From: Pseudomonadota bacterium
GTDB taxonomy: Bacteria > Myxococcota_A > Polyangia > Polyangiales > Polyangiaceae
DNA length: 33,984 bases
Assembly: GCA_023432025.1 (NCBI GenBank)
Contig: JAEYVE010000281.1
Location: 1-33,984, forward strand
Direction of reading: 5' to 3'
Below the pieces are notes generated by a model. It searched no databases. It was given only the letters and a program-made list of their open reading frames with translations, and was not told the origin of the DNA. Every line of letters begins with the position of its first letter. Position 1 is the first letter of the stretch. A program made the position numbers and the translations under genes. Positions 15,262 through 22,590 of the stretch are shown piece by piece.

Positions 15262-16011
15262 ATGTCCGAGAAGATCGCGCTCTTTCTGGTTCCGGCATTT
15301 CAGGCGGAGGCGTCCGTCGGGCACGTCGTGCGCGGCGTTCTTGCCGCCTGGGCAGAGGCGTCGTCTCGACTCGAGGGGAGCAGCTTTGCGCGCGCCGTGT
15401 GCCTGGTGGTCGACGACGGCTCCAGTGACGAGACCGCCTCGAGAGCGCGCGCGGCGGGGGCGGAGGTCCTGCGGCATCGAACCAATCGCGGCAAGGGCGC
15501 CGCGCTCCGCAGCGGCCTCGAGTGGGCGAACGCCCGCGGCATCGAGACGTTGGTCAGCCTCGACGCCGACGGGCAGCATCCAGCGGAAGAGGCAGTGCGT
15601 CTCCTCCTCGATCCCGCGCCGTCCGACGTGTTGGTTCTCGGCGTCCGTGACTTGGTGCGCGCAGGGGCGCCCCGGCCCAACCAGCTCTCGAATCGGTTCT
15701 CGAATTGGGTGCTGTCCGGCTACGCCCGTATGTGGCTCTTGGACACGCAGTGCGGTCTGCGTCGCTACCCGGTGCGCGGCACGCTCGAGCTCGCGCCGCG
15801 TGACGATGGCTTTGCGTTCGAGGCCGAGGTGATCTTGCGGGCGACCCGAAGCGGACGCCCCATCGCCCAAGTACCGGTGGACGTTTTCTATCCGCCCGAA
15901 GAAGAGCGCGTGACGCACTTTCACTCGGTGCGCGACCCCGCGCGCATCGTGAAGCGCGTGGTCTATACCGTGTTGACGGTGCCGCTCCGGCGCCGTTCGC
16001 CGTCGAAGTGA
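15262..16011 (+). CDS. Family 2 glycosyltransferase (polyprenyl-phosphate sugar transferase type)
   Basis: A 249-residue GT-A fold enzyme resembling DPM1/polyprenyl-phosphate mannosyltransferases. Motifs are VVDDGSSDET (sugar-nucleotide site), NRGKGAALRSGLEWA, the metal-binding SLDADGQHP, and DTQCGLRRYP with DDGFAFEAEVILRA. There are no C-terminal membrane helices, unlike longer DPM-GtrA fusions. It would transfer a sugar from a nucleotide donor, probably to a polyprenyl phosphate. ATG 15262 lies 5 bp after the lactonase gene. It is convergent with fur across a 97-bp gap carrying a G-rich motif. Confidence 0.85.
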   Translation: MSEKIALFLVPAFQAEASVGHVVRGVLAAWAEASSRLEGSSFARAVCLVVDDGSSDETASRARAAGAEVLRHRTNRGKGAALRSGLEWANARGIETLVSLDADGQHPAEEAVRLLLDPAPSDVLVLGVRDLVRAGAPRPNQLSNRFSNWVLSGYARMWLLDTQCGLRRYPVRGTLELAPRDDGFAFEAEVILRATRSGRPIAQVPVDVFYPPEEERVTHFHSVRDPARIVKRVVYTVLTVPLRRRSPSK

Positions 16012-16028
16012 GCCGCGGGGCGGCGCAA

Positions 16029-16120
16029 GCTCGGCGCTCGGGTGTTCCGTCTGCTCGCCTCCGAGACTTCTACGTTTGGGAGGGGGGGCGTTTGGGAGGG
16101 GAGTGAGCTCAGCGCTCGGG
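16029..16120. repeat. Partial duplication around the fur 3' end
   Basis: GCTCGGCGCTCGGG (16029-16042) and GCTCAGCGCTCGGG (16107-16120) match at 13 of 14 positions. The second includes the fur stop codon on the minus strand. Between them CGTTTGGGAGGGG also occurs twice (16073-16085 and 16089-16101). The gap between the convergent genes appears to be built from small duplications. Confidence 0.45.
16078..16101 (+). other. G-quadruplex motif between convergent genes
   Basis: G-runs of 3 (16078-16080), 7 (16082-16088), 3 (16094-16096) and 4 (16098-16101) satisfy the three-tetrad quadruplex pattern with loops of 1, 5 and 1 bases. It lies about 70 bp past the glycosyltransferase stop on that gene's coding strand and just beyond the fur stop. 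It might help end transcription; folding is predicted only. Confidence 0.5.
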
Positions 16121-16660
16121 CGTGCTCGAGGAACGACGATTCACGCGGCCGCTGTCGCTGGAGTGCTTGCGCCGGTGCTCGCAGAGCTCGCGGTCTTGGC
16201 AGTGGCCGTAGAGCTCATGCTTGTGGTGGGTGACGACGAAGCCGTAGCGCGCGGCGATGCGTCCTTGGAGCTCCTCGATGAGCGGCTCCTCGAACTCCGT
16301 AATGTGCCCGCACTCCTCGCAAATGAGGTGGTCGTGGTGTGCTTCGTCGTCCGCCAGCTCGTAACGCGTTACTCCGTCCCCGAAGTGCAGCTCGTGGGCG
16401 ATGCCGCCCTCCGAGAGCATTTTCATGGTGCGATAGACGGTGGCGTACCCGACGCGCGAGTCACGGGAGCGCACCAGGTCCAAGAGCTCGTCGATGGTGA
16501 GATGTTCTTTGCTGTCGAAGAACATGTTCACGATCAGCCGACGCTGCTCGGTCGTGCGCAGGCCCCGCTCCGACATGAAGTCGTCGAGGTTCTGGCGCAA
16601 GCGCTCGAGGTTCGGGCTGCGCGCTTTTTGACCGAAGTCGGCCCCGGAATCGCTGCTCAC
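16109..16660 (-). CDS. fur: Fur-family metal-responsive regulator
   Basis: A 183-residue Fur-superfamily repressor. The N-terminal winged helix includes LRTTEQRRLIVNMFF and SRVGYATVYRTMKML (recognition helix, YATVYRT signature). The dimerisation domain has the metal site HHDHLICEECGHITEF and a second Cys pair in LYGHCQDRELCEH, the arrangement of structural-zinc Fur proteins; LYGHC closely resembles enterobacterial Fur, favouring iron rather than peroxide or zinc sensing. GTG 16660 is taken as start with GGGG 7 nt upstream; ATG 16672 (4 residues longer) is possible. It lies 32 bp after the pseudo-ATPase and is probably read with it. No Fur box was identified. Confidence 0.85.
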   Translation of the reverse strand: MSSDSGADFGQKARSPNLERLRQNLDDFMSERGLRTTEQRRLIVNMFFDSKEHLTIDELLDLVRSRDSRVGYATVYRTMKMLSEGGIAHELHFGDGVTRYELADDEAHHDHLICEECGHITEFEEPLIEELQGRIAARYGFVVTHHKHELYGHCQDRELCEHRRKHSSDSGRVNRRSSSTPER

Positions 16661-16692
16661 CCGACACCCCATACCACGGGGTCGCGGGCAGG

Positions 16693-19482
16693 TCAGGTTT
16701 GCGGCTCCGGGCTCTCCTCTCGGCTCCGGAGACAGGCTCCTAGCGTGCCTGCCAAGGCGGCGAGCGGCGGGACCGCCGCAGGCAGGAGCCCGAACGTGGC
16801 AGCCAAGGCAGCCGTTCCAGCGGGGACGACGCAGGCGGCCAGGAGGAGCTTGGCGTCTTCCTTGGCTCGATGGGCAATCCGCAGAGCTCGCGCTGCGTCG
16901 CGCACGTCGTCCGTGACGAGCCCCACGCTCCACTCGGCGTTGGTGGCGGCGGGGGCGCCCAGCGCGACCGAGACGTCCGCTGCGGCGAGCGCCACGTCAT
17001 CCACCGGGCTCCTGCCGACGACGGCGACCACGCCGCCGCCCTCCGACAGCTTCGACACCTCGTCGCCGCGTTGCATGGCGAGGAGCTCGGGACGCACGTG
17101 CTCGATGTCGATGCTGCGTCCGATGGCTTCGGTCGTTTCGCGCGAATCGCCCGAAAGGAGCACCGGCTCCACGTTCACGTCGAGCAAGTGTTGCACGGCG
17201 GCGCGCGCGCCGGGACGAAGGCCGTCCTGCAGAGCGAGGATGCCCACCAGGCGTCCGTCGAGCGCGACGAGCAGCGCCGTGCGACCGAGCGCTTCGAGCT
17301 CGTTGATGCGCCGCTCCGCCAGCGCGACGCTGACTTTTTCGCGGAGCATGAGCGCGCGGCTGCCGACGATGAGCGCCTTGCCGCTCGAGGCGACGGCCGT
17401 CACGCCCAAGCCGGGCGCGGGGTTGTGGCTGCGCGCTCCGTCGGGGCGCACGCCACGAGCCCGCGCAGCGCGCAGCACCGCGGTGGCGACCGGGTGCGAG
17501 ACGACGCTCTCGGCGCCACCCGCCAGCGCGAGCACCTGTTCGACGTCGTAGCCGTGGAGCGGCTCGATGCTGGCAACTTCGGGCTCTCCGAGCAGCACCG
17601 TGCCACGCGCGCACAGCGCGGCCACGGTGACGCGCCCTGCGGCGTCGAGGTCGTGTGCGTTTCGAAACGCGATGCCACGCGCGAGAGCATCGAGCGCTGC
17701 GCGCGCCATGCGCGCCGCTCCGAGCTCGGCGATGCCCGGGCACGAGAGCGCCGCGTGCGTCGCCGAGGCGGTGAGCAAGATGAGGAGCGGCTCGGCGTGG
17801 ACCGCCGTGCCCGCGATGGCCGTCAACAGCGCGGCCAGCGGCGCGGCGCGCTGCGCGACGAGGTACCCGGCGCGCGCCGAGGCGCTGCGCAGGTCGGCGC
17901 GTCGCGCCGCATCGAGCGTCAAGCGGAGAAAGGCTCGGTCCGGTCCGGTCCAGCCAGCGACCACGCGCAAGCTGCCGCTCACGACGTGTGCTCCGGCCAC
18001 GACGGCTGCGCCCGGTCCAATGCGTACGCGAAGGGGAGCGCCTACCCAAGGCACGACGTCCGCGTTGCCGGCGACGACCGTGCCGTCGGCGAGCACGACC
18101 TCTCCAGCGTGGACGACGACTTCTTCACCGGGGCGAAGCTCGTCGGCCGGGCACTCCTGCGTCGTACCGCCGCGCACGCGCCGCGCGCGTGCGCTCAGCG
18201 CGTCGCCTAGGGCGCGCCGTCGGGCGTCGAGGGGGGCTGTGACGCGCGCCACGGCGAGCTTGCCGAGCCCGAGTGCGGCCACCAGAAGGCCCGCTGTGCT
18301 CACGGCGGAGCTCGCCAGGGCGTGGTCCGAGAACGTCGCGGCGAGCGCCGCGCTGCACGCCAAGAGAGGGCCGAGCGACTGGGAGAGTCGGTCGAGCTGT
18401 CGTGGATCCCGCTTGCTCACCACGCCGGCCAGAATGAGCGCGAGGGCGCCGAAGACGAGGACGATGGCTCGAAGAACGAGCGCCCAGTCGATGTTGCCGA
18501 GGAGTTGGAGCGTGACGCTGAGCGCTCCAAGGAGCGACGCCATCGTTAGAAGGATGGGCCTTCGAGGGAGCCGCACGGAGCGCCACGCGGTGGAGCGTTG
18601 GCGAGAGGCGGCGCGAGGAAGCATGGCACCCGACGTCGCGTCCGACGTTGCCGTGTCCGCCGGAGCCTCGTCGGGCGGCGCTCCGTCCGCCGAGGAGGCG
18701 TGCGGAGAGGCGGCCGTCGAACGTGCAGTGTCCGACTGTGATGGGGCAGATTGCGGAGCGACCGACGTGGCGGCGAGCCGCGCAGACTCTGGCTGCGTCG
18801 TGTCCGTCTGCGAGCTGCGTGGTGGCGCGGTCGACGGCGCCGCTTGCGTCGGCGCAGACTCTGGCTGCGTCGTGTCCGTCTGCGAGCTGCGTGGTGGCGC
18901 GGTCGACTGCGCCGCGTCTCGGGGCGTGCCGCTTTCGGGCGCTGCCGAAAACGGCAGGGAGGTCGTGGCGCTGTCGTCGGGCTCCGAGCCTGCCGAGTCT
19001 TGTCCTCGACGTGACGCGGGAAGCGGCGCGAGCTCGCCGGCTTCTGCCATCGACGAGGCGGCCGAGGGCGGCCCTGCGTGCGCTTGTGAGGTGTCGTGGA
19101 GCGCCGTGGTCGAGGTGACGTTGGCGTAGTGCGGGAGCACCGTGTGGGGTGACTCTTCGCTTCCCCCCCACCCGGAAGACTGCGGAGCGGCTTCGTCCGC
19201 TCGTTCGAAACTGGACGCGACGAGAGGGCCCCAGGGTACTACGGCCCGCTCCGGGAAGCCTTCTGAAACCCGTGGAGCGTTTGCGGAGGCGTGGTCGGGA
19301 GTGGATGGTGATGCGAAAGCGCCGCCGGCCCGCGTCGGATCGAAGAGATCGGCGTGGCTCACCGAGCAGAAGAATCGAAAGCTCGTGCCGAAAAGACGCA
19401 CGCGGGGCGCGCGAAGCGCATCGACCGACTTGCCGCAGGTTCCGCAGAGAACCAGGCGGGGCGCCGGACCGATGTCAGCCAT
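16693..19482 (-). CDS. Degenerate P1B-type ATPase (catalytic Asp lost), YHS/TRASH-like N-terminus
   Basis: A 929-residue homologue of heavy-metal P-type ATPases that appears catalytically dead. The N-terminus has a Cys-rich module (C13, C16, FFC39SVSH43) like YHS/TRASH metal domains, then a disordered Ser/Thr/Pro/Ala region (about 50-300) with a 24-residue duplicated unit. About eight membrane helices follow (from about 310), with SCPG at 580-583 where CPC is usual. The phosphorylation motif DKTGTLT reads CARGTVL (Cys624 in place of Asp). The actuator TGE is absent, TGDN reads SGDS and GDGIND reads GRSPVD; HP is retained (663-664). The frame is intact with normal codon bias, so it is not a decaying pseudogene. 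It overlaps argF by 8 bp and precedes fur. Confidence 0.82.
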   Translation of the reverse strand: MADIGPAPRLVLCGTCGKSVDALRAPRVRLFGTSFRFFCSVSHADLFDPTRAGGAFASPSTPDHASANAPRVSEGFPERAVVPWGPLVASSFERADEAAPQSSGWGGSEESPHTVLPHYANVTSTTALHDTSQAHAGPPSAASSMAEAGELAPLPASRRGQDSAGSEPDDSATTSLPFSAAPESGTPRDAAQSTAPPRSSQTDTTQPESAPTQAAPSTAPPRSSQTDTTQPESARLAATSVAPQSAPSQSDTARSTAASPHASSADGAPPDEAPADTATSDATSGAMLPRAASRQRSTAWRSVRLPRRPILLTMASLLGALSVTLQLLGNIDWALVLRAIVLVFGALALILAGVVSKRDPRQLDRLSQSLGPLLACSAALAATFSDHALASSAVSTAGLLVAALGLGKLAVARVTAPLDARRRALGDALSARARRVRGGTTQECPADELRPGEEVVVHAGEVVLADGTVVAGNADVVPWVGAPLRVRIGPGAAVVAGAHVVSGSLRVVAGWTGPDRAFLRLTLDAARRADLRSASARAGYLVAQRAAPLAALLTAIAGTAVHAEPLLILLTASATHAALSCPGIAELGAARMARAALDALARGIAFRNAHDLDAAGRVTVAALCARGTVLLGEPEVASIEPLHGYDVEQVLALAGGAESVVSHPVATAVLRAARARGVRPDGARSHNPAPGLGVTAVASSGKALIVGSRALMLREKVSVALAERRINELEALGRTALLVALDGRLVGILALQDGLRPGARAAVQHLLDVNVEPVLLSGDSRETTEAIGRSIDIEHVRPELLAMQRGDEVSKLSEGGGVVAVVGRSPVDDVALAAADVSVALGAPAATNAEWSVGLVTDDVRDAARALRIAHRAKEDAKLLLAACVVPAGTAALAATFGLLPAAVPPLAALAGTLGACLRSREESPEPQT
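18780..18907 (-). repeat. 72-bp period tandem duplication inside the pseudo-ATPase gene
   Basis: A 56-bp segment at 18780-18835 is repeated without change at 18852-18907, and similarity continues for several bases beyond a single mismatch. The period of 72 bp keeps the frame and gives two copies of the peptide PPRSSQTDTTQPESA in the disordered linker. Identity at the nucleotide level indicates a recent duplication. Confidence 0.85.
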
Positions 19483-20389
19483 CGTGACCCAGCGCCCAGA
19501 GCAGTACGGCCTTGGACGTGTGCAGTCGAGCCTCCGCTTGGGCCCAGACCTTGCTTTGCGGCCCTTCGAGCACCTCGGCTTCGATTTCTTCTCCGCGGTG
19601 CGCGGGCAAACAATGCAGGACGATGGCGGTGGCGTCCGCGTGCGAGAGGAGCTCGCGCGTGAGCTGCATGCCGGCGAAGGCGCGCAGGCGGCGCTCCGTT
19701 TCTTGCTCCTGCCCCATGCTCGTGAAGACGTCCGTGCTCACGACGTGGGCGCCTTGGACGGCCTCACGGGCGTCACGCACGACCGTGACGTCCGCGCCGA
19801 GCTTTCGAGCTTGCTCGAGGAAGCGCGTGTCCGGGTCGTAGCCTTCGGGGCACGCGAGCCGCAGCTGGAAGCCAACGAGGCCTGCCGCCTCGATCCACGA
19901 GTTGGCCATGTTGTTGCCGTCGCCCACCCACGCGCACGTGAGGCCCTTCAGGCGTCCGAAGTGTTCACGCACCGTCTGCAGATCTGCGAGGAGCTGCATG
20001 GGGTGACTCTGGTCGGTGAGGGCGTTGAGGACGGGGACGTCCGAGTACTCGACCATTTCGTGGATGCGCGACTCGTCCGCGGTGCGCAGCGTGATGGCGT
20101 GCACCATCCGCGAAAGCACGCGCGAGGTGTCCCGCAGCGGCTCTCCGCGGCCCATCTGCGAGCCCTGGCTCGTGAGCACCACCGGGTGGCCTCCGAGCTC
20201 GCTCACCGCCACTTCGAGCGAAAGCCGCGTGCGCGTGCTCGCCTTTTCGAACACCAAGGCCACGCTCTTTCCGGTGAGCGGGCGCTCGTGGCCCGCCGCG
20301 CGCTGCCGCTTCAAGCGGTCCGCGGTGTCCAGCGTGCGAACGAGGCCTTCGGCGCCCAGATCCGAGAGGTTCAAGAAATGGCGAGTCAC
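19475..20389 (-). CDS. argF: Ornithine carbamoyltransferase
   Basis: A 304-residue ArgF that makes citrulline from ornithine and carbamoyl phosphate in arginine synthesis. Motifs are FEKASTRTRLSLE (carbamoyl-phosphate loop STRTR at 51-55), DQSHPMQ, WVGDGNNMANS, DVFTSMGQE and LHCLPAHRGEE with the catalytic Cys. HCLP and the SMG loop identify ornithine rather than aspartate carbamoyltransferase. It starts with GTG overlapping the argD stop (GTGA) and ends 8 bp inside the start of the pseudo-ATPase gene, which indicates translational coupling on both sides. Cytoplasmic, probably trimeric as in the family. Confidence 0.95.
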   Translation of the reverse strand: MTRHFLNLSDLGAEGLVRTLDTADRLKRQRAAGHERPLTGKSVALVFEKASTRTRLSLEVAVSELGGHPVVLTSQGSQMGRGEPLRDTSRVLSRMVHAITLRTADESRIHEMVEYSDVPVLNALTDQSHPMQLLADLQTVREHFGRLKGLTCAWVGDGNNMANSWIEAAGLVGFQLRLACPEGYDPDTRFLEQARKLGADVTVVRDAREAVQGAHVVSTDVFTSMGQEQETERRLRAFAGMQLTRELLSHADATAIVLHCLPAHRGEEIEAEVLEGPQSKVWAQAEARLHTSKAVLLWALGHDG

Positions 20390-21585
20390 GATGCTTCTCC
20401 CAAGACCTGATCGACGATGGCGAGCGCCTCGTCGATTTCCGTTTTCGTGATGATGAGTGGCGGCGAGAACCGGAGCGCCGCCGCGCCCGCGACGGTGACG
20501 AGCACGCCGGCGTTTCGCAGGCGCTCCACCAGCCCGCGCGGATCGACCGTGTCCTTCAAGACGAGCGCTTGGAGCAGACCGATGCCGCGCGCGCCTTCGC
20601 AGACCGCGCTCCGCGAGGCCAACTCCGAGAGACGCTGGCCGAGGTAGGCGCCGACTTCGGCGGTATGCGCGACGAGGCCGTCTTTTTCCAAAGTGGTGAG
20701 GACGGCGAGCGCCGCGGCGCTGGCGAGCGGGTTACCGCCGTACGTCGAGCCATGGCTGCCCGGCGGCAGAGCGCCGGCGAGAGCTTCCGTGCAGAGCATG
20801 GCTCCGACGGGCACGCCGCCGCCGAGCGCCTTGGCGAGCGCCACGGCGTCTGCTTTGACGCCAGCGTGCTCGAAGGCGAGGAACCGCCCCGTGCGGCCGA
20901 TGCCAGTCTGCACTTCGTCGGCCAAGAGGAGCGCGCCGTGCTCGTCCGCGATTTCGCGGAGCGCGCGCAAGAAGCCGGCAGGAGCGGGGTTCACGCCGCC
21001 TTCACCTTGCACGGGCTCCACGATGATGGCGGCGACGTCGGGCCCCATGGCGCTCTTTACGGCGGCCACGTCGCCGTACGGCACGTGCGTGACGCCGCTG
21101 AGCGGTCCGAAGCCATCGCGGTACTTGGCCTGGCCCGTCACCGTGAGCGCGCCCAACGTGCGACCATGGAACGAGTTGTCGAAGGCGACGACGCGGAAGC
21201 GATTCTCTGCGCCTTGGGCAAAGAAGTGACGGCGCGCGAGCTTGAGCACCGCTTCTATCGCCTCCGTGCCGGAGTTGCAGAAGAAGGCGCGGTCGTAGCC
21301 GGACAGCGCGCACAGCTTGTCGGCCAAACGAATGTTGGGCTCGTTGTAGAAATAGTTGGCGAGGTGCAGCACCTTGCCCGCTTGCTCACGGATGGCGCCG
21401 ACCAGGGCGGGGTGAGCATGGCCGAGCGCGCTCACGGCGATGCCCGCGTACAGGTCGAAGTAACGTTTGCCGCTCGTATCCCAAAGGAACACGCCTTCTC
21501 CGCGGTCCAGGACCAGAGGAGGCTGCCGGTAGTTGGGGTAGAGGTGCCGTTCTGCGGCGCCGAGGAGAGACTCGAGCTCTGACAT
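20386..21585 (-). CDS. argD: Acetylornithine/succinylornithine-type aminotransferase
   Basis: A 399-residue class III PLP-dependent aminotransferase. Visible are YPNYRQPPLVLDRGEGVFLWD, the GHAHPALV segment, FCNSGTEAIEAVLKLAR, FHGRTLGALTVTG, the cofactor region VEPVQGEGGV and LLADEVQTGIGRTG, and the PLP lysine in ALAKALGGGVPVGAM. It converts N-acetylglutamate semialdehyde to N-acetylornithine. Being directly followed by argF supports the arginine-pathway role over GABA- or ornithine-aminotransferase alternatives. It is first in the four-gene minus-strand cluster, and the 198 bp upstream should hold the promoter, though I could not identify it convincingly. Other arg genes are not in the window. 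Confidence 0.93.
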   Translation of the reverse strand: MSELESLLGAAERHLYPNYRQPPLVLDRGEGVFLWDTSGKRYFDLYAGIAVSALGHAHPALVGAIREQAGKVLHLANYFYNEPNIRLADKLCALSGYDRAFFCNSGTEAIEAVLKLARRHFFAQGAENRFRVVAFDNSFHGRTLGALTVTGQAKYRDGFGPLSGVTHVPYGDVAAVKSAMGPDVAAIIVEPVQGEGGVNPAPAGFLRALREIADEHGALLLADEVQTGIGRTGRFLAFEHAGVKADAVALAKALGGGVPVGAMLCTEALAGALPPGSHGSTYGGNPLASAAALAVLTTLEKDGLVAHTAEVGAYLGQRLSELASRSAVCEGARGIGLLQALVLKDTVDPRGLVERLRNAGVLVTVAGAAALRFSPPLIITKTEIDEALAIVDQVLGEAS

Positions 21586-21653
21586 GGCGTATCGGACGAT
21601 GAGGCCGGGCGCGCTCTGCGCCGAATGGCCGTGACCCGTGGTAGTTCGCGTGA

Positions 21654-21673
21654 CTTCCCCGCCGTCGGGGAAG
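21654..21673. other. Perfect inverted repeat upstream of argD
   Basis: CTTCCCCG (21654-21661) and CGGGGAAG (21666-21673) pair with a 4-nt loop, about 70-90 bp upstream of the argD start and about 110 bp past the HAD gene's stop. It has no U-run, so it may be an operator-like palindrome or a weak terminator of the upstream gene. Confidence 0.35.
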
Positions 21674-21783
21674 CGAATGGGTACCCGAGCCGGGTCCTGC
21701 TTGGCAACCGCTCCAGCGATTTTCGGGGTTCCTGGGGCGGGGTTGGCGCCCTACCGAACGAACGACGCCGAAAGGCGCCGCGG

Positions 21784-22590
21784 TCACTCGGCTCGCGTGG
21801 GTCCCGGCGGCTCGCGGCGAAGCGCGCACAGTCGCTCGGCGGCTTCCGCGAAGCCCGCTCCGCGCGCGGCGCGCGTCATGAAGCGAGGAGGGAGGCTCGG
21901 GCGCCCGCGCAGGTTGGCGACCCCGATGGTGGTGCGAAACCCCGCAAAACAAGGCGCGTCGTTCTCGCTGTCGCCGATGAACGCGAACCGGGCGCGCGCG
22001 GCCGTGGCGTCCACCCCGAAGCGTCCTCGCAGGAAGCGGAGCACGCCGCTGGCCTTGTCGTCGCGGTCGAACCCGAAGTGGAGATGGACGCTGGAGCGGA
22101 AGGTGGTGGCGCCCGCCGCCTGTCCGAGCTGGGTGGCGCGCTGGATGAGCTCTTCCGGCGCCCGCTGGTGCTCACCGATGTCGAACGTGAAGTCGCTGAT
22201 GCGGCCCGCCACGTCGTCGGCGGGCTCGAGCTCGGGCAAGGTCCGTCGAATCGAGCCGACCAGCGCGACCAATCGCTCCCGGCGGCTGGCTCGTTCGGCG
22301 GGCGATGCGGCGTCGAAGCTCCGAACGCGTCGGCCGTCTCGGTACCATGCGATGGGGCCGTTTTCCGTGACGACGCCGTCGACGGGCCACTGGCGGGCGA
22401 CGAGCTCGCCCCACGCCGAGGGGCGGCCGGTTACCGCGATCAAGAGGAGCGACGACTCGCGCAGACGAAACAGCGAGGAATACGCTTGCTCCGTGAGCTC
22501 GCCGTCGTCGAGCAGGGTGTCGTCCAAATCGAACAGCAGCCCCGAGAGGCCGCGCGCCTCCGCCCAGTCGAGCGCTGCGATGGGCTTCAC
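21784..22590 (-). CDS. HAD-superfamily phosphatase (Cof/HAD-IIB type)
   Basis: A 268-residue haloacid-dehalogenase phosphatase. Motif I is LLFDLDDTLLDDG (nucleophile Asp in DxDxT), motif II AVTGRPSAWGE, and motif IV FIGDSENDAPCF. A large cap domain lies between motif II and the end (about residues 85-200), as in HAD-IIB members such as mannosyl-3-phosphoglycerate, sucrose- and trehalose-phosphate phosphatases. The substrate is probably a phosphosugar but cannot be fixed. It starts at a GTG overlapping the stop of the rRNA methyltransferase gene (GTGA), so the two are translationally coupled. Confidence 0.85.
   Translation of the reverse strand: MKPIAALDWAEARGLSGLLFDLDDTLLDDGELTEQAYSSLFRLRESSLLLIAVTGRPSAWGELVARQWPVDGVVTENGPIAWYRDGRRVRSFDAASPAERASRRERLVALVGSIRRTLPELEPADDVAGRISDFTFDIGEHQRAPEELIQRATQLGQAAGATTFRSSVHLHFGFDRDDKASGVLRFLRGRFGVDATAARARFAFIGDSENDAPCFAGFRTTIGVANLRGRPSLPPRFMTRAARGAGFAEAAERLCALRREPPGPTRAE

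Noticed and set aside
16870..19129. Long plus-strand open frames opposite the pseudo-ATPase
   Set aside because: Translations are Ala/Arg/Ser- or Arg/His-rich with no motif, while the minus-strand frame has clear P-type ATPase features.
16693..19482. Reading the P-type ATPase as an active copper or zinc exporter
   Set aside because: The phosphorylated Asp and the TGE and GDGxND motifs are all missing, so a standard pump cycle is not possible.
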